Source of the DNA: Pelotomaculum isophthalicicum JI
Lineage (GTDB): Bacteria; Bacillota; Desulfotomaculia; Desulfotomaculales; Pelotomaculaceae
DNA length: 64,000 nucleotides
Reading direction: 5' to 3'
Assembly: GCF_029478095.1 (NCBI RefSeq)
Contig: NZ_JAKOAV010000007.1
Span: 1-64,000 of the forward strand
Shown: piece after piece, positions 43,178 through 50,561 of the stretch
Layout: every line of letters starts with the position of its first letter
Numbering within the stretch: the stretch's first letter is position 1
The notes under the pieces: model-generated
Database searches by the model: none
Told to the model about the DNA's origin: nothing
Seen by the model: only the letters and a program-made list of their open reading frames with translations
Position numbers and translations under genes: made by a program

Positions 43178-45700
43178 ATGTCCCTGCGTAAAAAGGCTTT
43201 GATGATTATCAGTATAACGGTCACTGTTTTGGTAATTCTGTTGTACACTGTAACGAAGAGTATCCTACTGGGAAGTTTTAACGAACTTGAGCAGCGCAGT
43301 GGCCGGCGGGACGTACAGCGAATCCTAAACGCGCTATCCGACAACATCATCGCATTAAACAGGGAAGCGGGCGACTGGGCCGCCTGGGATGAAACATATC
43401 GCTTTATAGATGACAATGACGAGAACTATGTTAAGACTAACCTTCCAGATGAAACCTTCACCGAGCTTAATATTAATTTTATTTCATTTATTAACACACA
43501 AGGCCGGGTTGTTTTCAGCAAAGCGTTTGATTTGGATGAAAAGAAAGAAATTCCAGTCCCGAGCGGTCTGCTTGAATACCTTTCTGTCGATAATCCCCTC
43601 TTGCGCCACAACAACGAAGAAAGCAAGGTGCGTGGGGTTATTGTTTTGCCCGAAGGCCCCGCGCTGGTCGCGTCCCGTCCGATTCTGACCAGTGATCGGC
43701 AAGGTCCGGTCAAAGGCGCGCTGATTATGGGAATCTATTTAAATAACACAGTGATAAGGAGCCTGGCGGACATAACGGGTTTAAACCTCGATGTGGACGA
43801 GTTCGGCGACGAAGACGCGCCGCCTGATTTTCAAAAGGCGGGTTCCATTTTATCTGAAGACGCGCCGGTTTATATCCAGCCGTTGGATGCGGAGACAATT
43901 GCGGGATATGCCCTTGTTCAAGATGTATACGAAAACCCGGGTTTGATTTTAAGAGTGTCTATTCCCAGAGAAATCTATAAGCAAGGCCAAGCCAGCGTTC
44001 GCTACTTTATTGGTTCAATGCTGGCGGTTGGTCTGGCGCTCACGGTAATGTCCTTGCTGCTATTGGAGAAAACGATATTGTCAAGGTTAGCCGGACTTAG
44101 CGACAGCGTGGTAAACATCGGCGCTAAAAGCAACCCCGCCGGCCGCGTGTTAGTAAGCGGGAACGACGAGTTGACAATATTGGCGAGTGAAATTAACAAG
44201 ATGCTGGAATCGCTGGAATCTTCCAGGCATAAGTTGAGTGAAAGTGAAGAAAAATACCGTACCATGGTCGATGACGTCCTGGACAGCTCCGCGGTCGGCA
44301 TTCTTATCCTTGATCGAGAGCACAAGATCGTTTGGCTGAACCGGGCTTTGCAAAGCTTCATGGGGCTTGGCAAAGATGAAGTTGTCGGTAAGGACATACG
44401 GATACTTATTGATCAAAAGATCAAGTACATTTTTGAGGACCGGGAAGCGTTTGTGCAAAGATTGCTTTCAGCTTACGCTGACAACAAATATGTGGAGAGC
44501 CTTGAATGCCATGTCCTTCCCGTAGGTGAACTTCAGGAGCGCTGGCTGGAGCATTGGAGTCAACCCGTTCAGTTGGGTTTGTACACCGGCGGGCGGATCG
44601 AACATTACTTTGATGTCACCGAACGCAAGCGAATGGACGAACAGCTTAAATACTTGAGCTTGCATGATCCGCTAACCGGCCTGCATAATCGCGCCTACTT
44701 TAACGAGGAAATGCGGCGTTTGGAGGAAGATCGGCATTTGCCGCTGGGTGTGATTGTCTGTGATCTGGACGGACTAAAACTGATTAACGATACCATGGGC
44801 CACGATGCCGGCAACGACATGCTTGTGACGGCGGCAAATATTTTAAAAAATTGCTTTAGTAAAGGTGATATGGTGGCTCGTATCGGCGGGGATGAATATG
44901 TGGTTTTGCTTCCCCGTACCGACCGGCTAAATTTGGAGAAAGCCTGCCAGAGAATACGGGAATCCATTAAGAATTATAACTTCGTCAATCCCGAAATCCC
45001 TTTAAGCATGTCTATTGGTTTTGCCATAGGTGAGAAAAGCGCGCAAAAGCCCGCTGAATTATTTAGAGAAGCGGACATCAATATGTACCGGGAAAAGCTC
45101 AGCCACACCCAAAGTACCCGCAGCATCATTGTGCAGGCGCTGAAGAAGATGCTCGAAGCAAGGGATTTCGCGACAGAGGGGCACTCGGAGCGCATGCAGG
45201 ACTTGGTGGCGCAATTGGCCGTAGTTTCCGGTATTCCTGAATATAAATTAAATGACTTGCGCCTCGTTGCGCTCTTTCACGATCTTGGCAAAATCGGTGT
45301 CCCGGACCGGATCCTTTTTAAATCAGGTTCTTTAAATAAAGAAGAATATGTTGAAATCAAAAAGCACTGTGAAATTGGCTTTCAAATCGCCAATTCAGTA
45401 CCGGATTTGGTCCCGATTGCTGATTGGATTCTTAAGCATCATGAGTCGTTCGATGGAAAAGGCTACCCTTTAGGTCTGAAAGGTAAAAATATCCCTTTGG
45501 AATGCCGTATTTTATCCATTGTAGACGCTTACGACGCGATGACAAGCGACCGTCCTTACCGGAAAGCGATGATGCACAAGGAAGCTGTTGATGAATTGAA
45601 AAGATGTTCCGGTACACAGTTTGATCCGCTTTTAGTGCAAAAGTTCACGCGGATGTTGGATGAAAGGTTAATAACTCGTCAAAGTCGAGGACCAAAATAA
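43178..45700 (+). CDS. CHASE4-HAMP-PAS-GGDEF-HD-GYP membrane protein
   Basis: An 840-residue membrane sensor: first membrane helix at about 7-28, an extracellular CHASE4-like domain (about 30-265, GDWAAWDETYRFIDD), second helix at about 275-297, HAMP, PAS (about 360-480), GGDEF and HD-GYP. The GGDEF site reads RIGGDEY near 568 and the position of the I-site is SKGD, lacking the needed Arg. This cyclase would therefore escape product inhibition, unlike its neighbour. HD-GYP residues are complete (FHDLGKIG, HHESFDGKGYP). The last 380 residues are closely similar to the divergent gene, indicating duplication with exchange of the sensor half. Confidence 0.9.
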   Translation: MSLRKKALMIISITVTVLVILLYTVTKSILLGSFNELEQRSGRRDVQRILNALSDNIIALNREAGDWAAWDETYRFIDDNDENYVKTNLPDETFTELNINFISFINTQGRVVFSKAFDLDEKKEIPVPSGLLEYLSVDNPLLRHNNEESKVRGVIVLPEGPALVASRPILTSDRQGPVKGALIMGIYLNNTVIRSLADITGLNLDVDEFGDEDAPPDFQKAGSILSEDAPVYIQPLDAETIAGYALVQDVYENPGLILRVSIPREIYKQGQASVRYFIGSMLAVGLALTVMSLLLLEKTILSRLAGLSDSVVNIGAKSNPAGRVLVSGNDELTILASEINKMLESLESSRHKLSESEEKYRTMVDDVLDSSAVGILILDREHKIVWLNRALQSFMGLGKDEVVGKDIRILIDQKIKYIFEDREAFVQRLLSAYADNKYVESLECHVLPVGELQERWLEHWSQPVQLGLYTGGRIEHYFDVTERKRMDEQLKYLSLHDPLTGLHNRAYFNEEMRRLEEDRHLPLGVIVCDLDGLKLINDTMGHDAGNDMLVTAANILKNCFSKGDMVARIGGDEYVVLLPRTDRLNLEKACQRIRESIKNYNFVNPEIPLSMSIGFAIGEKSAQKPAELFREADINMYREKLSHTQSTRSIIVQALKKMLEARDFATEGHSERMQDLVAQLAVVSGIPEYKLNDLRLVALFHDLGKIGVPDRILFKSGSLNKEEYVEIKKHCEIGFQIANSVPDLVPIADWILKHHESFDGKGYPLGLKGKNIPLECRILSIVDAYDAMTSDRPYRKAMMHKEAVDELKRCSGTQFDPLLVQKFTRMLDERLITRQSRGPK

Positions 45701-45762
45701 AACACTCTCAGAACTGAGTGCCGCCGCATAAAAATTGAGCGGTAATATTGCGCGTATTATAA

Positions 45763-45790
45763 AAAGCTATCCGCTGTTGCGGGTAGCTTT
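45763..45790. terminator. Stem-loop between converging genes
   Basis: AAAGCTA-tCCGC (45763-45774) pairs with GCGG-gTAGCTTT (45779-45790), one mismatch. It lies between converging genes, 60 bases after the first, with A-rich and TTTCAATT flanks. Confidence 0.6.
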
Positions 45791-45804
45791 CAATTAGAAC
45801 GGCT

Positions 45805-46002
45805 TTATTGCTTGCGAGCTGCAGTGTCAATCTTTAATTTCCCCTTTTTCTTTAACTCGTCATATTTCTCTTTATCTACTACCACATAGCCGTCTAAAGC
45901 CATTTGTAAAAACACGTCGGTGATTATTTTAAAGGCAAGATCAAATTCCAGATTGTGATGTTCGGCCACTTTTGTGGTAAGTTGGTTCAGCGACAGGCTC
46001 AA
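45805..46002 (-). CDS. Small hypothetical protein
   Basis: A 65-residue protein; the TTG at 46002 is preferred (AGGGG nine bases upstream) over a TTG at 46011 overlapping that site. It reads SLSLNQLTTKVAEHHNLEF, then a helix FKIITDVFLQMALDGYVVVDKEKYDEL and a basic tail. No family is recognised; cytoplasmic, possibly DNA- or membrane-associated through its basic end. Confidence 0.5.
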   Translation of the reverse strand: MSLSLNQLTTKVAEHHNLEFDLAFKIITDVFLQMALDGYVVVDKEKYDELKKKGKLKIDTAARKQ

Positions 46003-46186
46003 TTCTGCCAACCCCTAGACTGGTGATTAAGTAAAAGCGCAGGCGCCCGGCCACGCTTTATATGTTGTTTGTGTTTATAGCTGTTTGCAGTTATTGTAAC
46101 ATGCTTGCAAAAGACGATCAACTTACTGAAACTTGCTTACTTCATCAGTATATTTTCTCATATATCTGTCAATCAATAATAAACAG

Positions 46187-46216
46187 GTTTACTTAACTGA
46201 TTAATGGCCATAATAA
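46187..46216 (+). promoter_or_regulatory. Possible forespore (SigF/SigG) promoter
   Basis: GTTTA (46187-46191), 17 bp, CATAATAA (46209-46216) resembles the forespore sigma pattern. It precedes a winged-helix gene and a spore germination gene, which would normally be expressed in the forespore. Assignment rests on resemblance and context. Confidence 0.4.
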
Positions 46217-46246
46217 GATTAAATATATTTAAAGGAGCGGAGAACC

Positions 46247-46516
46247 ATGACTACAACATTAGTTGAATACTTCGGCGGAGTGCAAAATCGTCTCCCGGAA
46301 GAGGCGGAAAGAGTAATTAAAACACTTGAAGAAGAAGGTCCCATGAACAAAGAAGAACTTTCACTGACCGCTAAGGTCAAAAGGGCTGTTCTGGATCACA
46401 TTGTAATGCAGCTTTATGCTCTTGGACTGGTGGACGTGGCGACAGAAGGCAAGAGCAAAATGTGCAGTCTCACCAAACTCGGGTATGATTTTCTTAAACT
46501 GAAGGATGCTGTTTAA
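46247..46516 (+). CDS. Small winged-helix protein
   Basis: An 89-residue protein with AAAGGAG upstream of the ATG. A winged-helix fold is suggested by RVIKTLEEEGPMNKEELS, VKRAVLDHIVMQLYALGLVDV and a wing MCSLTKLGYDFL, similar to MarR/ArsR-type transcription factors but shorter. It is 33 bases upstream of the spoVAF-like gene and probably co-transcribed. Confidence 0.6.
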   Translation: MTTTLVEYFGGVQNRLPEEAERVIKTLEEEGPMNKEELSLTAKVKRAVLDHIVMQLYALGLVDVATEGKSKMCSLTKLGYDFLKLKDAV

Positions 46517-46549
46517 CGGCATATTTAAATGCGATGGGAGTTGGTACAG

Positions 46550-48097
46550 GTGCCCCGGAACGCGGATATGAAAAAAGAACAAGAAAAAACAAGAATCAGT
46601 AAGGATTTAAAAGAAAATATCAAGCTCCTGGACGCGGAAATAGGGATTGAAAAAAGTTTTGATATTCTCACCAGGGAACTGGTCATTGGCGGCAAAAATG
46701 TTACCTTGCTTTTCGTGGACGGTCTAACTAATGATCAGATTGTGACAATCGTTCTTCGTAATCTGACCAGTCTCGATTATGCGGACATGCATCCGGAAAG
46801 TATCAAAAAATTATTTAAAAACTATCTTGGTTACACTGAAGTGGATGAAGTACAATATCTTGAGGATGTTGTCAATAAAGTGCTGGCGGGTCCCCTGGCC
46901 ATATTTGTAGAGGGATCGGATAAAGCTATAATTATGGATGCCAGGATCTACCCCATCCGCAGTCCTGAGGAACCGGACCTGGAAAGGGTTGTGCGGGGTT
47001 CCAGGGACGGCTTTGTTGAAACCCTGGTCTTTAATACCGCTTTAATCAGGAGGCGGATCAGGGACCCCAAATTGCGCATGGAATATATCCAGGTAGGTAC
47101 CCGGTCCAAATCCGATATAATAGTTTGCTACATTGAAGATATAGCCAACCCCGATCTGGTGCAAAGCATAAAGGATAAAATAGAATATATCAAGATTGAC
47201 GGTATCCCGATGGGTGAAAAATCGGTGGAGGAGTTGATTACTCCGGGTTCTTACTGGAACCCTTTCCCAAAGGTGCGCTATACTGAAAGGCCGGACGTGG
47301 CTGCCATGCACCTGCTGGAAGGGCATGTGCTGGTGCTGGTGGATACCTCCCCCAGTGTCATTATCGCCCCGGCCACATATTTTCACCACTTGCAGCATGC
47401 CGAGGAATACCGCCAGAATCCCACTGTCGGAGCTTACCTGCGCTGGGTGCGGTTCGTCGGTGTTGCGGCGTCTATATTTTTGCTGCCGCTCTGGTTTCTG
47501 TTTGCGAACAATCCGGAGCTGCTGCCGCCGCAGCTGGCTTTTATCGGAGTGAGCAAACCCGGCGAGATAGCGCTGATCTGGCAGTTCGTGCTGGCTGAGA
47601 TTGCCATAGATATGATCAGGCTGGCTACCATTCATACGCCGGCGGCTCTGGCGACATCCACAGGCATCATCGCGGCGCTGTTGATCGGAGAGCTGGCCAC
47701 CAGAGTGGGGCTTTTCTCCCAGGAAGTGGTTTTATACGTGGCCGTAGCGGCAGTCGGCACTTTTTTGACGCCCAGCATTGAAATGGCCAACGCCAACCGG
47801 CTGGTGCGGCTGGGATTGATCATCATGACCGCGCTGTTCCGGGTGCCGGGCTTTGTAATTGGAGTCGTCGCCACTTTTGTGGCTTTAGCGCTGAATAAAT
47901 CATTCGGAGTGCCTTACCTTTGGCCGCTGGTGCCTTTAAACGCAAAAGCGCTAAGCGGGGTCCTGGTGCGGACGCCGGTTTCCATGCGCAATACCAGGCC
48001 GAGCGTTTTGAAGCCCATCGACCGTGACCGTCAGGTCACCGCCGCTCCAGCCCGTAAGCCTCTTAACCGGAGTAAAAACGGGGAAAAAAAAGGTTAG
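46550..48097 (+). CDS. SpoVAF/GerA-family spore germination protein
   Basis: A 515-residue protein. GTG at 46550 is chosen (GGGAG about nine bases upstream); an ATG at 46529 lacks a ribosome site. A soluble N-terminal domain (about 1-270, including YIEDIANPDLV and IPMGEKSVEELI) is followed by the GerA-A membrane region: PTVGAYLRWVRFVGVAASIF, then about five membrane segments. Length and the RNTRPSVLKPIDRDRQ tail fit SpoVAF, a GerA-A paralogue in the spore inner membrane linked to dipicolinate release. The other spoVA genes are not in this window. It ends at a strong terminator. Confidence 0.82.
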   Translation: MPRNADMKKEQEKTRISKDLKENIKLLDAEIGIEKSFDILTRELVIGGKNVTLLFVDGLTNDQIVTIVLRNLTSLDYADMHPESIKKLFKNYLGYTEVDEVQYLEDVVNKVLAGPLAIFVEGSDKAIIMDARIYPIRSPEEPDLERVVRGSRDGFVETLVFNTALIRRRIRDPKLRMEYIQVGTRSKSDIIVCYIEDIANPDLVQSIKDKIEYIKIDGIPMGEKSVEELITPGSYWNPFPKVRYTERPDVAAMHLLEGHVLVLVDTSPSVIIAPATYFHHLQHAEEYRQNPTVGAYLRWVRFVGVAASIFLLPLWFLFANNPELLPPQLAFIGVSKPGEIALIWQFVLAEIAIDMIRLATIHTPAALATSTGIIAALLIGELATRVGLFSQEVVLYVAVAAVGTFLTPSIEMANANRLVRLGLIIMTALFRVPGFVIGVVATFVALALNKSFGVPYLWPLVPLNAKALSGVLVRTPVSMRNTRPSVLKPIDRDRQVTAAPARKPLNRSKNGEKKG

Positions 48098-48101
48098 AAG
48101 A

Positions 48102-48127
48102 AAAAAACCCCCTTAAGGGGGTTTTTT
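48102..48127. terminator. Terminator after the germination gene
   Basis: AAAAAACCCCC (48102-48112), TTAA, GGGGGTTTTTT (48117-48127): a perfect 11-bp stem with T-tract. Confidence 0.9.
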
Positions 48128-48154
48128 AGTGCCGGCTTGAACAATTATATGGGG

Positions 48155-48204
48155 CCGAACATGCCGCGTTGTATGCCCAAAAACCGCCAAAGGCGAATTT
48201 GTTC
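48155..48204. repeat. Dispersed intergenic repeat, copy A
   Basis: Begins CCGAACATGCCGCGTTG and ends AAAGGCGAATTTGTTC. It matches copy B (29116-29164) and partly copy C (32259-32307). Here it immediately precedes the promoter of the structured RNA. Confidence 0.6.
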
Positions 48205-48213
48205 TGTTATAAT
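48205..48213 (+). promoter_or_regulatory. Extended -10 promoter of the structured RNA region
   Basis: TGTTATAAT (48205-48213) is an extended -10 with consensus TATAAT and the upstream TG. No good -35 is seen. It points towards the hairpin-rich region starting at about 48310. Confidence 0.5.
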
Positions 48214-48231
48214 AATGATGAGGTGATTTGA

Positions 48232-48330
48232 TTGATAACCAAAGAATTGGTAGATGGGACCATTCAAGGAATGAAATACCTCGAATTAAAACCGGCGCCA
48301 TGGACAAAATACAACCATAAGGGTTCGTAA
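48232..48330 (+). CDS. Possible 32-residue leader peptide
   Basis: TTG at 48232 is five bases behind GAGGTGA. The frame reads ITKELVDGTIQGMKYLELK, then PAPWTKYNHKGS and stops at 48330, within the first hairpin of the structured RNA (48310-48329). The composition looks coding, but no relative is known to me. It could be a stump of a longer gene or a translated leader that affects folding of the RNA. Confidence 0.35.
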   Translation: MITKELVDGTIQGMKYLELKPAPWTKYNHKGS

Positions 48331-48722
48331 TGGCCGAGCCCAGGCTGTTACAGGGTCAAAAGGCTCTGTAATGGCCGGCCAAAGGTTGATGCCGGGTCTA
48401 AAAAGGTTCGGTATCAGCCGGAGGGCAGACTGGTAAGTGTTCCGGCAGGCTTTATAGCAGTCGAAAACGATTGCTATGAGGTCGTAAGGGATATTTACTG
48501 GTCGAGCTAAGATTATCATGGGTGCCGGATACATTTAACTATATTTGTTGATGTGAGGTTTGTAACAGTCGAAAGATTGTTGCAGGCTTCCTAGGTATCC
48601 ATGATAGTCGAACAAAGGTCATTATAGGTTTCGTAATGGTTCTCGGCAGTCGAAAGATTGTTCTGGGCTACGCAGAAATTTATAATGGCTGTAGTGTAGT
48701 TCATTGCGGGCTCTTTATAAAT
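48310..48722 (+). ncRNA. Large structured RNA of unassigned class
   Basis: A string of hairpins fills this region. Helices (all paired if G-U is allowed): 48343-48357 with 48362-48376 (loop AAAA), 48384-48398 with 48405-48419, 48448-48463 with 48468-48483 (loop AAAA), 48555-48570 with 48575-48590 (loop GAAA), and a long-range helix, 48511-48526 with 48594-48609. That last helix encloses the previous hairpin plus a smaller one (48531-48554), giving a three-way junction. Together these five helices have 78 pairs, 21 of them G-U, and no mismatch. Weaker hairpins are at 48310-48329, 48637-48670 and 48678-48722. On the other strand the 21 wobbles would be A-C clashes, so the RNA is read left to right. 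It is not recognised as tmRNA, RNase P, SRP, 6S, OLE, GOLLD or ROOL. Confidence 0.75.
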
Positions 48723-48765
48723 GTAAGAAACCTTCCTCTTAATGAGGAAGGTTTCTTACATTTAT
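48717..48765. repeat. 22-bp perfect palindrome
   Basis: Arms 48717-48738 and 48744-48765, loop TTAAT, with core GAAACCTTCCTC / GAGGAAGGTTTC. No T-run follows on either side, so a plain terminator is not certain. Its left arm shares 48717-48722 with the last hairpin of the structured RNA, so the two folds exclude each other. Confidence 0.7.
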
Positions 48766-48824
48766 GGCAGGAGTAGCATAAGGGTGAGCAGGTAATTATA
48801 TCTAACTGAAATAGTGGTTTACGA

Positions 48825-48853
48825 TTGACAATAATTATTTGCCATGCTAAGAT
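48825..48853 (+). promoter_or_regulatory. SigA promoter of mnmA
   Basis: TTGACA (48825-48830), 17 bp, TAAGAT (48848-48853), with TG one base before the -10. Confidence 0.85.
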
Positions 48854-48899
48854 GATCGCATAAACCCTACTAATATACTTTGTTTTAGGGGGCTTTTTA

Positions 48900-49985
48900 T
48901 TGATTAAAAAAAAGGTTTTCGTAGCTATGAGCGGCGGGGTTGACAGTTCTGTCACCGCCGCCCTCCTGTTACAGCAGGGTTATGATGTTATCGGTGTCAC
49001 CATGCAAATATGGGATTCTACCCAAACTGAAGTGGGAGAGGAACATGTCGGCTGCTGTTCACTGGCGGCAGTTGAAGACGCGAGGCGGGTGGCCGGTAAA
49101 CTGGGTATTCCTTATTACGTGATGAATTTTCGTGATATTTTTGAGGAGAAAGTGATCGATTACTTTACCTCCGAATACCTGCGCGGGCGTACGCCCAACC
49201 CTTGCATCGCATGTAACCGGTACATTAAATTTGAGGCGTTACTGGACAAGGCGCTGAATCTGGGAGCCGATTATGTTGCGACCGGGCATTACGCGCGTCT
49301 TGGTTTCAGCGAGAAATACAAGCGATATACGGTTCGCCGTTCGGCCGACCGGAGAAAAGACCAGACATACGTATTGTATGGCCTGACTCAGCGCCAGATT
49401 GCCCATACCCTGATGCCCCTGGGGGAGTACGCCAAGGAGCAAGTGAGAAAAATGGCCGCCGGCTTTGGCCTGCCGGTTGCGGATAAGGCTGACAGCCAGG
49501 AAATTTGTTTTGTCCTTGACGATAACTACCGTGGTTTTTTACAGGGAAAAACAGCGGATATTAAACCTGGTCCGTTTCTGAACCTGAGAGGTGAAGTTAT
49601 CGGAGAGCATAAAGGTATTCCTTTTTATACCATCGGTCAGCGCCGGGGACTGGGCCTGGCGGCGGGGGAACGTCTTTATGTGGTAAATATAGACACTAAT
49701 AATAATACCATTACTTTGGGGCCTGAGGAGGCCATTATGGGTACAGACTTAACAGCGGAAGATGTAAATCTGGTCCTCTATGACGAGTTGACCGGTCCCA
49801 TGGAAATCGAGGCGCAGGTGCGCTACAACGGCAAACCTGCCCCAGCCGCCATGGCGCCATTGCCCGGTGGTGGTGTAAAAGTACACTTTCATACACCGCA
49901 GCGCTCCATTACTCCCGGACAGGCGGTCGTTTTTTACCACGGGGATTGCCTGGTGGGTGGGGCTACCATAGAGAAAAAATTATAA
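48900..49985 (+). CDS. mnmA: tRNA-uridine 2-sulfurtransferase
   Basis: A 361-residue MnmA (TrmU), which thiolates U34 of Lys, Glu and Gln tRNAs using ATP and a sulfur carrier. The TTG at 48900 has AGGGGG eight bases upstream; no ATG fits the family N-terminus. Motifs: PP-loop AMSGGVDSSV near the N-terminus, catalytic Cys in NPCIACNRYIKF (about residue 102), second catalytic Cys in SQEICFV, and YTIGQRRGLG. Complete. A consensus promoter is 45 bases upstream. Confidence 0.95.
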   Translation: MIKKKVFVAMSGGVDSSVTAALLLQQGYDVIGVTMQIWDSTQTEVGEEHVGCCSLAAVEDARRVAGKLGIPYYVMNFRDIFEEKVIDYFTSEYLRGRTPNPCIACNRYIKFEALLDKALNLGADYVATGHYARLGFSEKYKRYTVRRSADRRKDQTYVLYGLTQRQIAHTLMPLGEYAKEQVRKMAAGFGLPVADKADSQEICFVLDDNYRGFLQGKTADIKPGPFLNLRGEVIGEHKGIPFYTIGQRRGLGLAAGERLYVVNIDTNNNTITLGPEEAIMGTDLTAEDVNLVLYDELTGPMEIEAQVRYNGKPAPAAMAPLPGGGVKVHFHTPQRSITPGQAVVFYHGDCLVGGATIEKKL

Positions 49986-50098
49986 TCCGTATACCGCCTG
50001 CTCCATTACGTTTTGCATTTTTTATCGGTAGGGTGGACATAATAGCAATTAAAGGTTAGAATTTTGTGGTTTACTCGCTAAGTTAGGGGGCGAAAGTT

Positions 50099-50272
50099 TT
50101 GACATGCCCGGTCTGCGGTGGCAAAGCCATTGGGAAAGTTGGTATCGACCAGTTTTACTGCTGGGATTGTTGTGTGGAATACCGGATTAACAAAGAAGGC
50201 GTTCAGATTTACGAGGTGGCAGAAGACGGCAGTCTGGTTGCTTTTGACCCGCAAAATGAATTTTTACTTTAG
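50099..50272 (+). CDS. 57-residue zinc-ribbon-like protein
   Basis: TTG start at 50099 with AGGGGG about nine bases upstream. The protein begins MTCPVCGGKAIGKVG and has a second CWDCC pair, making a treble or ribbon-type zinc site, then a C-terminal beta-rich IYEVAEDGSLVAFD. Too short for routine calling but with a good ribosome site. Function unknown; it is followed at 23 bases by a small membrane gene. Confidence 0.6.
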   Translation: MTCPVCGGKAIGKVGIDQFYCWDCCVEYRINKEGVQIYEVAEDGSLVAFDPQNEFLL

Positions 50273-50294
50273 GAGCGGGACGGGGGTGATATAT

Positions 50295-50468
50295 ATGCGG
50301 ACTGATTTTTGGAGAGGAATTATCGCCGGCGGTATCATTGGAGCTGTTGTGAGTATCATGGCTGGTGGTAGATATAAAACACAAAGGAAGAGAGACACCG
50401 GTTATTTTGCTAGAATGGCTGGTGAAAGGGCATCAAAGATGATCAGGGGGATACTCAGGAACGGTTAG
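50295..50468 (+). CDS. 57-residue YtxH-like membrane protein
   Basis: ATG at 50295 behind GGGGGTGAT. One N-terminal membrane helix, FWRGIIAGGIIGAVVSIMAG, is followed by a basic, hydrophilic tail (RYKTQRKRD, ERASKMIRGILRNG). The layout resembles YtxH-type general-stress or small envelope proteins. Function unknown. Confidence 0.6.
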   Translation: MRTDFWRGIIAGGIIGAVVSIMAGGRYKTQRKRDTGYFARMAGERASKMIRGILRNG

Positions 50469-50517
50469 CTTTTCATCAATGCGTTTGAATTTAACAGCTT
50501 GACTGCTTGATACTTTG

Positions 50518-50540
50518 AGTGGGGGGAGATTCTCCCCACT
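50518..50540 (+). terminator. Stem-loop before the AI-2E permease gene
   Basis: GGGGAG-att-CTCCCC (50523-50537), extended outward by AGTGG / ACT, then TTGTGTTTT. A fair terminator for the small genes upstream. Confidence 0.55.
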
Positions 50541-50561
50541 TGTGTTTTGGTGGTGAAAAAT

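Noticed and set aside
48286-48534. An 82-codon minus-strand open frame
   Set aside because: It runs through the structured RNA; no ribosome site or motif, and the pairing pattern shows the plus strand is the functional one.
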